Assembly: GCA_947174495.1 (NCBI GenBank)
Contig: CAMWJC010000013.1
Location: 1 to 54,282, forward strand
Length of the DNA stretch: 54,282 bases
From: an uncultured Lachnospiraceae bacterium
GTDB taxonomy: Bacteria > Bacillota > Clostridia > Lachnospirales > Lachnospiraceae
Reading direction: 5' to 3'
Shown here: positions 7,723 through 18,265 of the stretch, one piece after another
How positions within the stretch are numbered: position 1 is the stretch's first letter
Layout of the letters: every line of letters starts with the position of its first letter
Position numbers and translations under genes: made by a program
The notes under the pieces: generated by a model
The model's input: the letters and a program-made list of their open reading frames with translations, nothing else
Databases searched by the model: none
Told to the model about the DNA's origin: nothing

Positions 7723-9195
7723 ATGAGGATAGGATTTGACAACGAAAAGTATTTAAAGATGCAGTCAGAGCATATAGAGGAGAGAATTAATAAATTCGGA
7801 GATAAATTATATCTGGAATTTGGCGGAAAACTGTTTGATGACTATCATGCATCAAGAGTGCTTCCCGGATTTGAGCCGGACAGTAAGCTGCGCATGCTGA
7901 TGAAGCTTTCAGACCGGGCAGAGATCATTATTGTAATAAATGCGGCGGATATTGAAAAGAATAAAATACGCGGTGATCTGGGCATTACCTACGATGAAGA
8001 TGTGCGCAGGCTGATGAAGGAGTTTGAGAGCCGCGGACTTTATGTGGGAAGTGTGGTTCTTACTCATTATGCGGGTCAGACGGGCGCAGCTGTTTTTAAA
8101 GAAAGGCTTGAAAAGAAAAATGTAAGGGTATACCTGCATTATACCATAGAGGGATACCCTTCCAATATCCCGCTGATTGTTAGTGATGATGGATATGGAA
8201 GGAATGAATACATTGAAACCACCAGGCCTTTGGTTGTGGTTACAGCTCCCGGCCCGGGAAGCGGTAAGATGGCTACCTGTCTGTCTCAGCTTTATCATGA
8301 TAATAAAAGAGGAATCAAAGCGGGTTATGCGAAATATGAGACTTTCCCTATCTGGAACATTCCGTTAAAGCATCCGGTTAATCTTGCTTATGAGGCGGCA
8401 ACCGCTGACTTGAATGATATTAATATGATAGATCCTTTCCACTTGGAAGCTTATGGAGAGACTACAGTCAATTACAACCGGGATATTGAGATTTTTCCGG
8501 TGCTGAATGCAATCTTTGAAGGGATATACGGGGAAAATCCTTACAAATCTCCGACGGATATGGGTGTAAATATGGCGGGTAACTGTATTGTTGATGATGA
8601 GGCGTGCAGGGAAGCTTCTCACATGGAGATTATCCGGCGTTATTATACCGCATTGAATGGTGTTGTCAAAGAGAAAGCCGGTGAAAATGAAGTTTATAAG
8701 ATTGAACTTCTGATGAAGCAGGCCAAGATTACTACAGATGACCGCAAGGTAACGGTAGCAGCAATGGAACGGGAGAAGGAGTTGGGAGTCCCCACGGCGG
8801 CAATCGAGCTTTCCGATGGTACGATCATTACCTCCAAGACCTCGGATCTTTTGGGCGCATCGGCAGCATTACTTCTTAATGCATTGAAATACCTGGGAGA
8901 TGTGGATCATGATACCCACTTGATCTCGCCGGAAGCAATCGGACCGATCCAGGAACTGAAGACGAAATATTTGGGAGGGAAAAACCCCAGACTGCATACG
9001 GATGAAGTACTGATTGCGCTTTCCATTTCTGCCTTAACGGATGAAAATGCCAAGAAAGCGCTGGAACAGCTTCCGAAACTGAAGGGGTGTCAGGTACATA
9101 CTTCCGGAATGCTATCCAATGTCGATATCAACACGTTTAAAAAGCTGGGGATTGATCTTACCAGCGAACCAATAATAAAAGGAAAGAGTAATTAA
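7723..9195 (+). CDS. DUF1846 (UPF0371) family protein
   Basis: Start at ATG 7723, because family members begin M(K/R)IGFDNEKYLKMQSEHI; the frame is open further upstream to a GTG at 7660 but that lies in the promoter. 490 residues, normal length. Conserved stretches include LYLEFGGKLFDDYHASRVLPG near residue 35, RGDLGITY, and GPGSGKMATCLSQLYHD around residue 180, a P-loop-like nucleotide-binding segment. The biochemical role is not established. ftsH starts only four bases after its stop, so the two are co-transcribed. I am sure of the family, not of a function. Confidence 0.9.
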   Translation: MRIGFDNEKYLKMQSEHIEERINKFGDKLYLEFGGKLFDDYHASRVLPGFEPDSKLRMLMKLSDRAEIIIVINAADIEKNKIRGDLGITYDEDVRRLMKEFESRGLYVGSVVLTHYAGQTGAAVFKERLEKKNVRVYLHYTIEGYPSNIPLIVSDDGYGRNEYIETTRPLVVVTAPGPGSGKMATCLSQLYHDNKRGIKAGYAKYETFPIWNIPLKHPVNLAYEAATADLNDINMIDPFHLEAYGETTVNYNRDIEIFPVLNAIFEGIYGENPYKSPTDMGVNMAGNCIVDDEACREASHMEIIRRYYTALNGVVKEKAGENEVYKIELLMKQAKITTDDRKVTVAAMEREKELGVPTAAIELSDGTIITSKTSDLLGASAALLLNALKYLGDVDHDTHLISPEAIGPIQELKTKYLGGKNPRLHTDEVLIALSISALTDENAKKALEQLPKLKGCQVHTSGMLSNVDINTFKKLGIDLTSEPIIKGKSN

Positions 9196-9199
9196 TTCA

Positions 9200-11449
9200 A
9201 TGAGTGAAAATAATCTGAACAAATATGACGGGGGAGTTGGCGGAAACGGAGGACCGCCGAATGGGAATGCAGGAGGTAATAACGGCGGTAACGGGAACGG
9301 AGGAAAGGATCCCCGGAAGCAGAACATTATCATGTTTCTGATTGCGGCGTTGATTTCCCTGTTGCTTATCAGCTCTTTTGTGAAGCTGCTCACCGGAGGG
9401 TCAGAGAAGGAAATTTCATACAATGAATTTATTTCCATGCTTGAGGATGGAAAGGTTGAGACCGTTGTGATCGGAAGCGACAGGGTCTATATTCAACCTA
9501 AGTCAGAAAAAGAGTCTGCCAATCCCATCCTTTATCTGTATGGGATGAATCCTTCGGTGTCTTATTATACGGGAAAGATTGAAGAGGATGATACACTGAC
9601 AGCCCGTCTTCTTAAGTATGAGGTGGAGGTCAAGGGACAGGTAGCTGATAGTACCAGCGCTATAATAGGCTTTCTGTTGTCTTACGTGTTTCCGTTCCTT
9701 ATAATGTGGGTATTTTTGGTATTTTTGTTTCGGAAAATGTCCAAGGGCGGCGGTCCAATGGGTGTAGGAAAGAGCAATGCCAAGGTCTATGTACAGAGAG
9801 AAACGGGAATCACCTTTAAGGATGTGGCCGGAGAGGATGAAGCCAAGGAATCCCTGCAGGAGGTTGTGGACTTTCTGCACAATCCGGGTAAGTACGGAAA
9901 GATTGGTGCAAAGCTTCCAAAGGGTGCACTGCTTGTGGGACCTCCCGGAACCGGTAAGACACTTCTTGCCAGGGCGGTGGCAGGAGAAGCAAAGGTTCCT
10001 TTTTTCTCCTTATCAGGTTCGGATTTTATTGAGCTGTATGTCGGTGTTGGAGCATCCCGTGTGAGGGATTTGTTTAAAGAAGCAACCAAGAATGCACCGT
10101 GTATTATTTTTATTGATGAGATTGATGCCATTGGCAGAAGCCGTGACAGCAAATACGGAGGCGGTAATGAAGAGCGTGAGCAGACTTTGAATCAGCTTCT
10201 TTCTGAGATGGATGGATTTGATACTTCCAAAGGTATCCTGGTGCTTGGAGCTACCAACCGTCCGGAGATTCTGGATAAGGCGCTGCTTCGTCCGGGACGT
10301 TTTGACAGGAGAATTATCGTAGATAAGCCCGATTTGAAAGGGCGTGTTGAGATCTTAAAGGTTCATGCCAAGGATGTACATCTTGCAGATGACGTGGATC
10401 TGGATGCTATTGCGCTTGCGACCAGCGGCGCCGTTGGAGCAGACCTTGCTAATATGATCAATGAAGCTGCCATCAATGCAGTACAGCGCGGCAGGGAATA
10501 TGTGACTCAGAAGGATCTTTTTGACGCTGTGGAGCAGGTTCTGGTGGGGAAGGAAAAGAAGGACCGTATCATGAGCACTGAAGAGAGAAAGATTGTCTCC
10601 TATCATGAAGTCGGGCATGCGCTAATCAGTGCATTACAAAAAAATTCCGAACCGGTGCAGAAGATCACCATTGTTCCAAGAACCATGGGAGCGCTGGGCT
10701 ATGTTATGCATGTGCCGGAGGAAGAAAAATATCTGCAGACGGAAGCAGAACTTCATGACAGACTGGTAAGTCTGCTTGGAGGCCGTGCGGCTGAGGAGAT
10801 CGTGTTTGGTAATGTGACCACGGGTGCGGCAAACGATATCGAGCAGGCTACCAATATGGTTACCAATATGATCACGCGCTTTGGTATGAGCAAACGGTTT
10901 GGCCTTATGGGGTTAGCTACCGTGGAGAGTGAATATCTGGGCGGCGGAGCACGGCTTACCTGCAGTGACCGGACGGCTGCGGATGTGGATACTGAGGTGA
11001 TGGAAACCTTAAAGCAATGTTATGAGGAAGCAAAAGTACTTCTTTCGGAGAACAGGGAGATCATGGATAAACTGGCTGCTCATCTGATTGAGAAGGAGAC
11101 CATCAGCGGTAAGGAATTCATGAAGATCTATCGCGCAGAAAAGGGAATCCCGGAACCGGAGGAGAGTGAAGAAGAGACAGGAAAGGAACCTGAAAAATCA
11201 AAAGAAGATGATTTTTTTGCGAAAAAGGAAGATGCTTTTTTTGAAAGCGGTGTTTCCGGAGGGAAAGATGCCGGGGAGGAGCAGAAGGCAGAGAATGCAC
11301 AGGAACCTTCTTCCGAAAAGATAGATGGAGAGACGGAAGAAAAGCAGGAATCTTTGCCCAAAGAGGAAGAAAAGCCAGATGGCGGAGATGAAATGAGCAA
11401 AAGCCAGATGACAGGCCGGTTTTCAAATTCATCATTGGATATTAAATAG
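9200..11449 (+). CDS. ftsH: ATP-dependent zinc metalloprotease FtsH
   Basis: Membrane-anchored hexameric AAA+ protease that degrades misfolded membrane proteins and short-lived regulators. Order of parts: a Gly/Asn-rich cytoplasmic N-tail (residues 1-35), membrane helix ~38-58, extracytoplasmic domain, second membrane helix ~155-175, AAA domain with Walker A GPPGTGKT (247-254), Walker [12 protein letters not shown], second region of homology with RPGRFDRR, and a zinc protease domain with HEVGH (469-473). At 749 residues it is longer than usual because of a Glu/Lys/Ser-rich disordered tail of about 100 residues. It follows the DUF1846 gene by four bases, and a strong terminator follows at 11464-11505. 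Confidence 0.98.
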   Translation: MSENNLNKYDGGVGGNGGPPNGNAGGNNGGNGNGGKDPRKQNIIMFLIAALISLLLISSFVKLLTGGSEKEISYNEFISMLEDGKVETVVIGSDRVYIQPKSEKESANPILYLYGMNPSVSYYTGKIEEDDTLTARLLKYEVEVKGQVADSTSAIIGFLLSYVFPFLIMWVFLVFLFRKMSKGGGPMGVGKSNAKVYVQRETGITFKDVAGEDEAKESLQEVVDFLHNPGKYGKIGAKLPKGALLVGPPGTGKTLLARAVAGEAKVPFFSLSGSDFIELYVGVGASRVRDLFKEATKNAPCIIFIDEIDAIGRSRDSKYGGGNEEREQTLNQLLSEMDGFDTSKGILVLGATNRPEILDKALLRPGRFDRRIIVDKPDLKGRVEILKVHAKDVHLADDVDLDAIALATSGAVGADLANMINEAAINAVQRGREYVTQKDLFDAVEQVLVGKEKKDRIMSTEERKIVSYHEVGHALISALQKNSEPVQKITIVPRTMGALGYVMHVPEEEKYLQTEAELHDRLVSLLGGRAAEEIVFGNVTTGAANDIEQATNMVTNMITRFGMSKRFGLMGLATVESEYLGGGARLTCSDRTAADVDTEVMETLKQCYEEAKVLLSENREIMDKLAAHLIEKETISGKEFMKIYRAEKGIPEPEESEEETGKEPEKSKEDDFFAKKEDAFFESGVSGGKDAGEEQKAENAQEPSSEKIDGETEEKQESLPKEEEKPDGGDEMSKSQMTGRFSNSSLDIK

Positions 11450-11463
11450 ATAGAGCGAAAACA

Positions 11464-11515
11464 GGACATCATTATGCGGACAGCAAACGGGCTATAATGA
11501 TGTCCGTTTGTTTCT
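11464..11515 (+). terminator. Terminator after ftsH
   Basis: GGACATCATTAT (11464-11475) and ATAATGATGTCC (11494-11505) form a perfect 12-bp stem with an 18-base loop, followed by GTTTGTTTCTC. Confidence 0.8.
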
Positions 11516-11579
11516 CTTATGGGAAATTTCTTTGAATACTCTTGTAAGAGAAACAGTATTTTTAAAAGAGGGGACAAAA

Positions 11580-13493
11580 ATGTTTGATGTTCAGGAGGAA
11601 CTGAAAAAGCTTCCGGGCTGTCCGGGAGTCTATATTATGCATGATGATAAGGACGAAATCATCTATGTGGGAAAAGCCATTAATCTGCATAACAGGGTCA
11701 GGTCTTATTTTCGTAAAAATATCGGCAGAGGGCCCCAGATTGATAAGATGGTTTCCCTGATCAGCCGGTTTGAATACATTGTGACGGATTCCGAACTGGA
11801 AGCGCTGGTATTGGAAAATAATCTGATTAAGGAGCATCGTCCCAAGTATAACACCCTGCTTAAGGACGATAAGACTTATCCTTATATTAAAGTAACAGTT
11901 GCAGAAGATTATCCAAGAGTCCTTTTTTCCCGGCAGATGAAAAAGGACCATTCCAGATATTTTGGTCCTTATACAAGTGCAGGGGCGGTAAAAGACACGA
12001 TCGAATTGATCAATAAGCTGTATCAGCTTCGAACCTGTAATCGAAACCTGCCGAAAGACTGTGGGAATGACAGGGCATGTCTGAATTATCATATTAAGCA
12101 ATGTCTTGCGCCCTGCCAGGGATTGGTTTCCAAAGAGGATTATCAGCAGCAGGTGAAAAAGGCTCTGGATTTTCTGAACGGAAGTTATCAGGAAACGCTA
12201 AAAAATCTGGAACAGCAAATGCAGCAGGCATCTGAAAACCTGGATTTTGAGGAGGCCATCCGGTACAGGGATCTGTACAACAGTGTGAAGCAGGTGGCTT
12301 TGAAACAGAAGATGGAAGGCAGCGATGGGGAGGATAAGGATATCATTGCATTGGCGGCGGATGAACAGGATGCAGTGGTACAGGTCTTTTTTGTCCGTAA
12401 TGGGAAACTAATTGGAAGAGAACATTTCTATATGACACACGCGTCAGGAACATCCAAACCTCAGATTCTTCTCGACTTTGTGAAACAGTTCTATGCGGGG
12501 ACGCCGTTTATTCCCAGGGAACTGATCCTTCAGGAAGAGATTGAGGATATGGAAATTATCGAAAAATGGCTTACCGGGCGAAAGGGCAGCAGGGTCTATC
12601 TGAAGGTTCCGCGAATCGGTTCGAAGGAGAAGTTGGTCGAACTTGCCGCCAAAAACGCCATGCTGGTGCTTTCCCAGGATAAGGAGAGGATTCGTAGAGA
12701 AGAAGGAAGAACCATCGGTGCAGTAAAGGAGATTGCCGGTCTATTGGGACTTACGCAGATCAATCGGATGGAGGCATTTGATATTTCCAATATCAGCGGC
12801 TTTGCCAATGTGGGATCTATGGTTGTCTATGAAAAAGGAAAGCCGAAAAAAAGCGACTATCGGAAGTTTAAAATAAAAACAGTGTCGGGACCGGATGATT
12901 ACGCCTGTATGAAAGAGGTTTTGACTAGAAGATTTGTACACGGAATGGAGGAACAGAAGGAACTGTCACAAAAAGAACTGGAAAATGAGTTTGGCAGCTT
13001 TACGAAGTTCCCGGATCTGCTTTTGATGGATGGCGGTAAAGGGCAGGTGAACATTGCTCTGCAGGTGCTTAAGGAGCTGGAACTGGACATTCCGGTGTGC
13101 GGTATGGTAAAGGACGATAATCATAACACCAGAGGGCTTTATTATAATAATAAAGAAATTCAGATTGACAGAAGCGGGGAAGGCTTTAAATTAATTACAA
13201 GAATTCAGGATGAGGCTCACCGGTTTGCCATTGAATATCATCGGTCTCTGCGTTCTAAAGCACAGGTTAAGTCGGTACTGGACGAAATTCCGGGGGTAGG
13301 GCCGTCCAGAAGAAAAGCTCTGATGCGGCGATTTAAATCTATTGAGGAAGTAAAAAATGCGGATGTGGAGACACTTTCAGGATTAGATGAGATTCCGGAA
13401 TCCGTGGCCAAGGGAATTTATCAGTTTTTTCATGCGCAGCAGGAACAAAAAAGCACAGGAAACGATGCGACTGGGCAGGGGACGGACTATTGA
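11580..13493 (+). CDS. uvrC: Excinuclease ABC subunit C
   Basis: Start at ATG 11580, with GAGGGG eight bases upstream; the open frame extends to 11508 without a ribosome site. 637 residues, full length. It makes both incisions in nucleotide-excision repair with UvrAB. Visible parts: N-terminal GIY-YIG nuclease domain ([19 protein letters not shown]), Cys-rich linker ([19 protein letters not shown]), UVR helical hairpin ([14 protein letters not shown]), RNase H-like 3' nuclease domain ([22 protein letters not shown]) and C-terminal helix-hairpin-helix ([19 protein letters not shown]). It is followed by the hprK operon, the promoter of which overlaps its stop codon. Confidence 0.97.
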   Translation: MFDVQEELKKLPGCPGVYIMHDDKDEIIYVGKAINLHNRVRSYFRKNIGRGPQIDKMVSLISRFEYIVTDSELEALVLENNLIKEHRPKYNTLLKDDKTYPYIKVTVAEDYPRVLFSRQMKKDHSRYFGPYTSAGAVKDTIELINKLYQLRTCNRNLPKDCGNDRACLNYHIKQCLAPCQGLVSKEDYQQQVKKALDFLNGSYQETLKNLEQQMQQASENLDFEEAIRYRDLYNSVKQVALKQKMEGSDGEDKDIIALAADEQDAVVQVFFVRNGKLIGREHFYMTHASGTSKPQILLDFVKQFYAGTPFIPRELILQEEIEDMEIIEKWLTGRKGSRVYLKVPRIGSKEKLVELAAKNAMLVLSQDKERIRREEGRTIGAVKEIAGLLGLTQINRMEAFDISNISGFANVGSMVVYEKGKPKKSDYRKFKIKTVSGPDDYACMKEVLTRRFVHGMEEQKELSQKELENEFGSFTKFPDLLLMDGGKGQVNIALQVLKELELDIPVCGMVKDDNHNTRGLYYNNKEIQIDRSGEGFKLITRIQDEAHRFAIEYHRSLRSKAQVKSVLDEIPGVGPSRRKALMRRFKSIEEVKNADVETLSGLDEIPESVAKGIYQFFHAQQEQKSTGNDATGQGTDY

Positions 13494-13518
13494 GAATAAC
13501 GTCTTTCTGTGTTATAAT
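13490..13518 (+). promoter_or_regulatory. Promoter of the hprK-crh operon
   Basis: TTGAGA (13490-13495) and TATAAT (13513-13518) are 17 bases apart. The -35 box overlaps the last codons of uvrC. Predicted start near 13525, about 30 bases before hprK. Confidence 0.75.
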
Positions 13519-13556
13519 CATCGAAAAGGACGAAACAAGCAAAAAGGAGCAGGAAC

Positions 13557-14504
13557 ATGTCAAGTGTTAAGTTGGAAGAAATCATCGAAAAAACGAAATT
13601 GGAAAATCTGACCCCGGAATTAGATATTTCCAAAATTAAAATCACACAGCCGGATGTTAACAGACTGGCACTTCAAATGGCAGGTTATTTTGAGCATTTT
13701 GAGGCAACCAGACTGCAGATTATCGGATTTGTGGAATATACCTACATGGAAGGACTTCCGGAAGCAAGGCAGAAAGAGATTTTTGAAAGAATTCTTTCCT
13801 GTGAGATACCGGCCATTGTTTTTTGCCGGGAACTGCAGCCGGCTGAGCTTTTTATCAAAACGGCGATTGCCCATGGGGTACCAATATTGATGAGTAAAAA
13901 GGCAACGTCTGCATTTACGGCGGAGATCATCAGGTGGCTGAATGTAAGGCTGGCACCCTGCATTTCTGTTCACGGTGTACTTGTGGATGTTTTTGGTGAG
14001 GGTGTTCTGATTACTGGTGAAAGCGGAATTGGAAAATCGGAAGCGGCTCTGGAGTTGATTCGTAGAGGCCACCGTCTGGTTACGGATGACGCGGTTGAAA
14101 TTCGAAGAGTCAGTGATGAGACGCTTGTGGGATCTGCACCGGATATCACCAAGCATTTTATTGAGCTTCGGGGCATTGGCATTGTGGATGTGAAAACCCT
14201 GTATGGTGTATCCAGTGTAAAGGATACGCAGAGTATTGATCTGGTTATCCGCTTAGAGGACTGGGATAAAGAAAAGGAATATGACAGGCTTGGTCTGGAG
14301 GAAGAATATACAGAATATCTGGGAATAAAGCTTGTATGCCATAACATCCCTATCCGTCCCGGACGTAATCTTGCCATCATCTGTGAGTCCGCAGCAATTA
14401 ACCATCGTCAGAAGAAGATGGGATATAATGCGGCACAGGAGCTTTACAGAAGAGTACAGGAATCGCTTACAAGAAGACGGGATGAGGATGAAGAAGAGGA
14501 TTGA
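13557..14504 (+). CDS. hprK: HPr kinase/phosphorylase
   Basis: 315 residues, ATG with AAGGAG nine bases upstream. Phosphorylates and dephosphorylates Ser46 of HPr and Crh in response to glycolytic intermediates, controlling CcpA-dependent catabolite repression. The N-terminal half is the MurF-like HPrK_N domain. The C-terminal kinase domain contains the P-loop GESGIGKS, the catalytic HRLVTDDAVEI segment and the family signature ELRGIGIVDV. First gene of an operon that ends with an HPr-like protein retaining Ser46, so kinase and likely substrate are co-transcribed. The acidic tail RRRDEDEEED is typical of a disordered end. Confidence 0.97.
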   Translation: MSSVKLEEIIEKTKLENLTPELDISKIKITQPDVNRLALQMAGYFEHFEATRLQIIGFVEYTYMEGLPEARQKEIFERILSCEIPAIVFCRELQPAELFIKTAIAHGVPILMSKKATSAFTAEIIRWLNVRLAPCISVHGVLVDVFGEGVLITGESGIGKSEAALELIRRGHRLVTDDAVEIRRVSDETLVGSAPDITKHFIELRGIGIVDVKTLYGVSSVKDTQSIDLVIRLEDWDKEKEYDRLGLEEEYTEYLGIKLVCHNIPIRPGRNLAIICESAAINHRQKKMGYNAAQELYRRVQESLTRRRDEDEEED

Positions 14505-14571
14505 TGTTCCCATTTTTGTTTCTTATGAATAAATTTAAAGAACAATAATAAAGATAAAGAGAGGGATATTT

Positions 14572-15516
14572 ATGAGTCAGTATGTTTTTGGAGTGGATAT
14601 CGGGGGTACAACCGTAAAGCTGGGGCTATTTGATACAGAAGGAAATCTTTTGGATAAGTGGGAGATACCGACCAGAACCGAAGAAACAGGAAGCTATATT
14701 CTCCCGGATATTGCTAAGGACATCCAGCAGAAGATAGAAGAAAAGCAAATATCGAAAGAGATGGTTGTGGGCGTAGGCGTTGGAGCGCCCGGTCCTATCG
14801 ACAATCAGGGAGTGGTTCACCGGGCAGTCAATTTAGGCTGGGGAGTTTTCAGTATTAAGGACACCCTTGAGGAGATTTTGAAGGTGCCGGTTATGGCGGG
14901 CAATGACGCGAATGTGGCGGCTCTTGGAGAGATGTGGAAGGGCGGCGGTCAGGGAAGCAGTGATTTGATCGTTGTTACATTAGGTACCGGTGTCGGAGGC
15001 GGAATCATTGTTGATGGAAAGATCCTTACAGGCGCTACGGGAGCGGGCGGTGAGATTGGTCATATTCATGTTGAGGACAATGAGAGTGAAACATGTGGAT
15101 GCGGAAACATGGGCTGTCTGGAGCAGTACGCATCGGCAACCGGAGTTACAAGGCTTGCAAACCGTAAACTTAAGGAAAGTGAGAGAGATAGCGCACTTCG
15201 TGGCGGGGAAGTTTCTGCAAAGACTGTTTTTGATGCGGTAAAGGCAGGAGATTCCCTTGCAATAGAAGTTGCGGAAGAATTCGGAAAGTATCTTGGGAAC
15301 TGCCTTGCGGCAATTGCCGGTGTAGTAAATCCTGAAGCTATCGTGCTTGGCGGAGGAGTATCAAAGGCAGGAGAGATTCTGATAAAGTATATTAAGCCTT
15401 ATTATGAGAAAAATGTATTTCACGGAAGCAGGAATGTGAAATTTTCTCTGGCGACTCTTGGAAATGATGCAGGGATTTACGGTGCGGCTAAGCTCGTGCT
15501 GGATACTTTTCAGTGA
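14572..15516 (+). CDS. ROK family glucokinase
   Basis: 314 residues, with GAGAGGG before the ATG. Phosphorylates glucose with ATP in the cytoplasm. N-terminal phosphate-binding motif GVDIGGTTVKLGLFD; second ATP motif TLGTGVGGGIIVDG; substrate loop GEIGHIHVE; ROK zinc motif CGCGNMGCLEQYAS with three Cys; C-terminal adenosine motif PEAIVLGGGVSKAG. Operon position between hprK and murB fits a role in PTS-independent glucose use under catabolite control. Substrate specificity (glucose or another hexose) cannot be settled from sequence alone, though the TIGR00744-like length and motifs favour glucokinase. Confidence 0.93.
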   Translation: MSQYVFGVDIGGTTVKLGLFDTEGNLLDKWEIPTRTEETGSYILPDIAKDIQQKIEEKQISKEMVVGVGVGAPGPIDNQGVVHRAVNLGWGVFSIKDTLEEILKVPVMAGNDANVAALGEMWKGGGQGSSDLIVVTLGTGVGGGIIVDGKILTGATGAGGEIGHIHVEDNESETCGCGNMGCLEQYASATGVTRLANRKLKESERDSALRGGEVSAKTVFDAVKAGDSLAIEVAEEFGKYLGNCLAAIAGVVNPEAIVLGGGVSKAGEILIKYIKPYYEKNVFHGSRNVKFSLATLGNDAGIYGAAKLVLDTFQ

Positions 15517-15549
15517 CAGTAAAACTTAAACAGAACAGCAGGTGTGAAA

Positions 15550-16470
15550 GTGGTAACAATCAGTTCAGCTATTTATGAGTTCTTGTCGGCACATGTGCCG
15601 GAAGAGGATATTCTTTTTAATGAACCTATGTGCAGGCACACAACCTTTCGTGTGGGGGGCGATGCACAGTGCTTTGTGCGTATCAGTGACAGAGAGCAGC
15701 TTCGGAATATTATTCCGTATTTACAGCAGGTGGAAGTTCCATTCTTTATTCTTGGAAACGGTAGTAACCTGTTGGTAGGGGATAAAGGATATCAGGGAGT
15801 TGTTTTACAGATTGGGAACCGGATGAATCAGATCATCGTAGACGGAGAAAGTATTATTGTGCAGGCGGGAGCGTTGCTCTCCCAGGTTGCAAAAGCCGCT
15901 CTTGAAAATGAGCTTACCGGCTTTGAATTTGCATCAGGAATCCCCGGAACAATAGGAGGCGGTGTTGTGATGAATGCCGGTGCCTATGAGGGAGAAATGA
16001 AGCAGGTGGTGGAACGGGTAACGGTAATGGACAGACAGGGCGAAGTTCTGGAACTTTCGGGAGATGAAATGGAATTCGGATATCGAACCAGCATCATTAA
16101 GAACAGGCCGTTTATTGTATTGGAGATACGTCTTAAGTTACAACAGGGAAAGGGCGAAGAGATCCGGGCCAAGATGGATGAACTTGCGCTCAAAAGGAAA
16201 GAGAAACAGCCGTTGGAGTTTGCCAGTGCAGGGAGCACCTTTAAAAGGCCGGAAGGATATTTTGCAGGAAAGCTGATTATGGATGCAGGATTACGAGGGT
16301 ATTCCATCGGGGGCGCATGTGTGTCGGAGAAGCATTGTGGATTTGTGGTCAATACTGGAAGGGCGACTGCCGCAGACGTGGCAGAGGTTATTTTGGAGGT
16401 AAAAGACAGAGTAAAAGAACGATTTGGTGTGACATTAGAGCCAGAAGTAGTTTTTCTGGGGGATTTTTGA
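15550..16470 (+). CDS. murB: UDP-N-acetylenolpyruvoylglucosamine reductase
   Basis: FAD-dependent, NADPH-using second step of UDP-MurNAc synthesis for peptidoglycan. Start is uncertain: GTG at 15550 has AGCAGG seven bases upstream, and a GTG at 15544 is in frame but sits almost on that site. About 306 residues, type II MurB length. Motifs: MCRHTTFRVGG near the N-terminus, FAD-binding GNGSNLLVGD and GIPGTIGGGVVMNAGAYEGE, GYRTS, the catalytic Ser in AGSTFKRP, and the C-terminal Glu in LEPEVVFLG. rapZ follows after ten bases. Confidence 0.96.
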   Translation: MVTISSAIYEFLSAHVPEEDILFNEPMCRHTTFRVGGDAQCFVRISDREQLRNIIPYLQQVEVPFFILGNGSNLLVGDKGYQGVVLQIGNRMNQIIVDGESIIVQAGALLSQVAKAALENELTGFEFASGIPGTIGGGVVMNAGAYEGEMKQVVERVTVMDRQGEVLELSGDEMEFGYRTSIIKNRPFIVLEIRLKLQQGKGEEIRAKMDELALKRKEKQPLEFASAGSTFKRPEGYFAGKLIMDAGLRGYSIGGACVSEKHCGFVVNTGRATAADVAEVILEVKDRVKERFGVTLEPEVVFLGDF

Positions 16471-16480
16471 GGAGGAAACC

Positions 16481-17347
16481 ATGCGTTTTGTTGTTGTGAC
16501 GGGAATGAGCGGCGGCGGAAAAAGTACGGCGCTCAGAATGCTGGAAGATGCGGGATTTTATTGTGTGGACAACCTTCCAGTGCTTCTGATCGAAAAGTTT
16601 GTTGAGCTTATTGCGGCACCGGGAGGAGAAGTGACTAAGGTTGCCCTCGGACTTGATGTGCGTGCAGATCAGGCGTTTGGAGAAGTGCAGAAAATACTTG
16701 AAAATCTGAAAGCGAATGGTTATTCCTTTGAGATCTTGTTCATGGAAGCCAACGATAAAACACTTCTCAAAAGATACAAGGAAACCAGAAGGATGCACCC
16801 ATTATCGTTAGATGGACGGATTGAAGAAGGAATTAAGAAGGAGAGAGGAATTCTAAGTGAAATCAGGAATAAATCCGATTATGTGATCGACACCTCAAAT
16901 CTTCTTACCAGAGAACTGAAAGAGGAACTGGATCGAATTTTTGTGCAGAATGAAGAATATAACAGTCTGATGGTAACGGTTTTGTCGTTTGGATTTAAAT
17001 ATGGCATTCCAGCGGATGCAGATCTGGTGTTTGATGTGAGATTTCTTCCTAACCCGTTTTATATCGATGAACTGAAATATAAAACCGGAAATGATAAGGA
17101 AGTTCAGGATTATGTCATGAGTTTTCAGGAGGCACACACTTTTATTGATAAACTTGCGGATATGGTAGAGTTTTTGATTCCCAACTACATCAAGGAGGGA
17201 AAATATCAGCTGGTTATTGGCATTGGATGCACCGGCGGAAAACATAGGAGCGTTACGCTTGCCAATCAACTGTACACAAGAATGAAAAACAGAGGCAGTT
17301 ACGGAATGAAAATTTCGCATCGTGATGTAGGACAGGGCATATCATAG
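16481..17347 (+). CDS. rapZ: RNase adapter / nucleotide-binding protein RapZ (YvcJ)
   Basis: 288 residues, ATG preceded by GAGGAGG. N-terminal P-loop GMSGGGKST and the Walker B-like GFYCVDNLP segment; C-terminal domain with SFGFKYGIPADADLVFDVRFLPNPF and IGIGCTGGKHRSV, both family hallmarks. In E. coli RapZ binds GlmZ/GlcN6P and guides RNase E; in Bacillus YvcJ binds GTP/ATP and UDP-GlcNAc-related signalling has been proposed for the cluster. Neighbours murB and whiA fit a link between envelope sugar supply and growth. The usual YvcK/GlmR gene of this neighbourhood is not between rapZ and whiA here. Confidence 0.95.
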   Translation: MRFVVVTGMSGGGKSTALRMLEDAGFYCVDNLPVLLIEKFVELIAAPGGEVTKVALGLDVRADQAFGEVQKILENLKANGYSFEILFMEANDKTLLKRYKETRRMHPLSLDGRIEEGIKKERGILSEIRNKSDYVIDTSNLLTRELKEELDRIFVQNEEYNSLMVTVLSFGFKYGIPADADLVFDVRFLPNPFYIDELKYKTGNDKEVQDYVMSFQEAHTFIDKLADMVEFLIPNYIKEGKYQLVIGIGCTGGKHRSVTLANQLYTRMKNRGSYGMKISHRDVGQGIS

Positions 17348-17386
17348 AGCAAGAATCCGTATTGTGTTATTGAAGGTGAGATCAGT

Positions 17387-18265
17387 ATGTCTTTTTCCAC
17401 GAATGTAAAAGAAGAACTGGAAACAGTGATTTCTGCGTCCAGACACTGTCAAGTGGCGGAGCTTGCAGCGATTATCCATTTCAGTTGTGAGATTGGAAAA
17501 AATGAAGAGGAAATAAAGATAATCACAGAAAATCCGTCGGTTACCAGAAAATACTTTACATTATTAAAAAAAACCTTTATTATAAATGGGACTGTAGATA
17601 AAGTACTTCAGGCGGTTAAGGTTTTGAATGAACAAGGGAAGATTCATCCGCTTACGGAGGAGATTGCCCCTGTGCTATTAAAAAACAGCTGCTGCAGGAG
17701 GGCTTTTTTGCGCGGCGCTTTTTTGTGCCTTGGTTCTATGAGTGACCCTCACAAGGGATATCATTTAGAATTTGTATGTGAGCATGAGCCCTGGGCACTT
17801 CAGATTAGGCAGGCTGCTGCCGGATTTGATATTGAGACTAAAATTATCAGACGCAAAAAGTATTATGTGGTATATATAAAAGAAGGTGCAGGGATCGTTG
17901 ATCTTTTAAATGTTATGGGCGCTCACCGTGCATTGATGCAGTTTGAAAGCCTCAGGGTAGAAAAGGAAGTGCGTAATTCCATCAACCGGCAGGTGAATTG
18001 TGAGGCAGCTAATATTACGAAGACTGTTCATGCTGCAAGTAAGCAGATTGAAGATATAGAGTATTTGAAGAAATATTATGGGTTATCAAATTTACCGGAT
18101 GGACTTAGAGCGATAGCGGAAGTACGACTCGAACATCCGGAGAGCTCTCTTGCGGAGCTTGGCGGATACCTTAATCCACCGGTGGGCAAATCCGGTGTCA
18201 ATCATAGATTACGGAAATTGGGGGAATTAGTGGAAAAGATTAAGGGCAAGGAGGAGAAATCATGA
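17387..18265 (+). CDS. whiA: DNA-binding protein WhiA
   Basis: 292 residues, slightly short for the family. N-terminal LAGLIDADG-like fold (SFSTNVKEELETV at the start; CCRRAFLRGAFLCLGSMSDP) without homing-endonuclease catalytic acids, and a C-terminal HTH (SLAELGGYLNPPVGKSGVNHRLRKL). In Gram-positives WhiA influences cell division and chromosome segregation. It overlaps the next gene by four bases (ATGA at 18262), so translation of the HPr-like protein is likely coupled. Confidence 0.95.
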   Translation: MSFSTNVKEELETVISASRHCQVAELAAIIHFSCEIGKNEEEIKIITENPSVTRKYFTLLKKTFIINGTVDKVLQAVKVLNEQGKIHPLTEEIAPVLLKNSCCRRAFLRGAFLCLGSMSDPHKGYHLEFVCEHEPWALQIRQAAAGFDIETKIIRRKKYYVVYIKEGAGIVDLLNVMGAHRALMQFESLRVEKEVRNSINRQVNCEAANITKTVHAASKQIEDIEYLKKYYGLSNLPDGLRAIAEVRLEHPESSLAELGGYLNPPVGKSGVNHRLRKLGELVEKIKGKEEKS

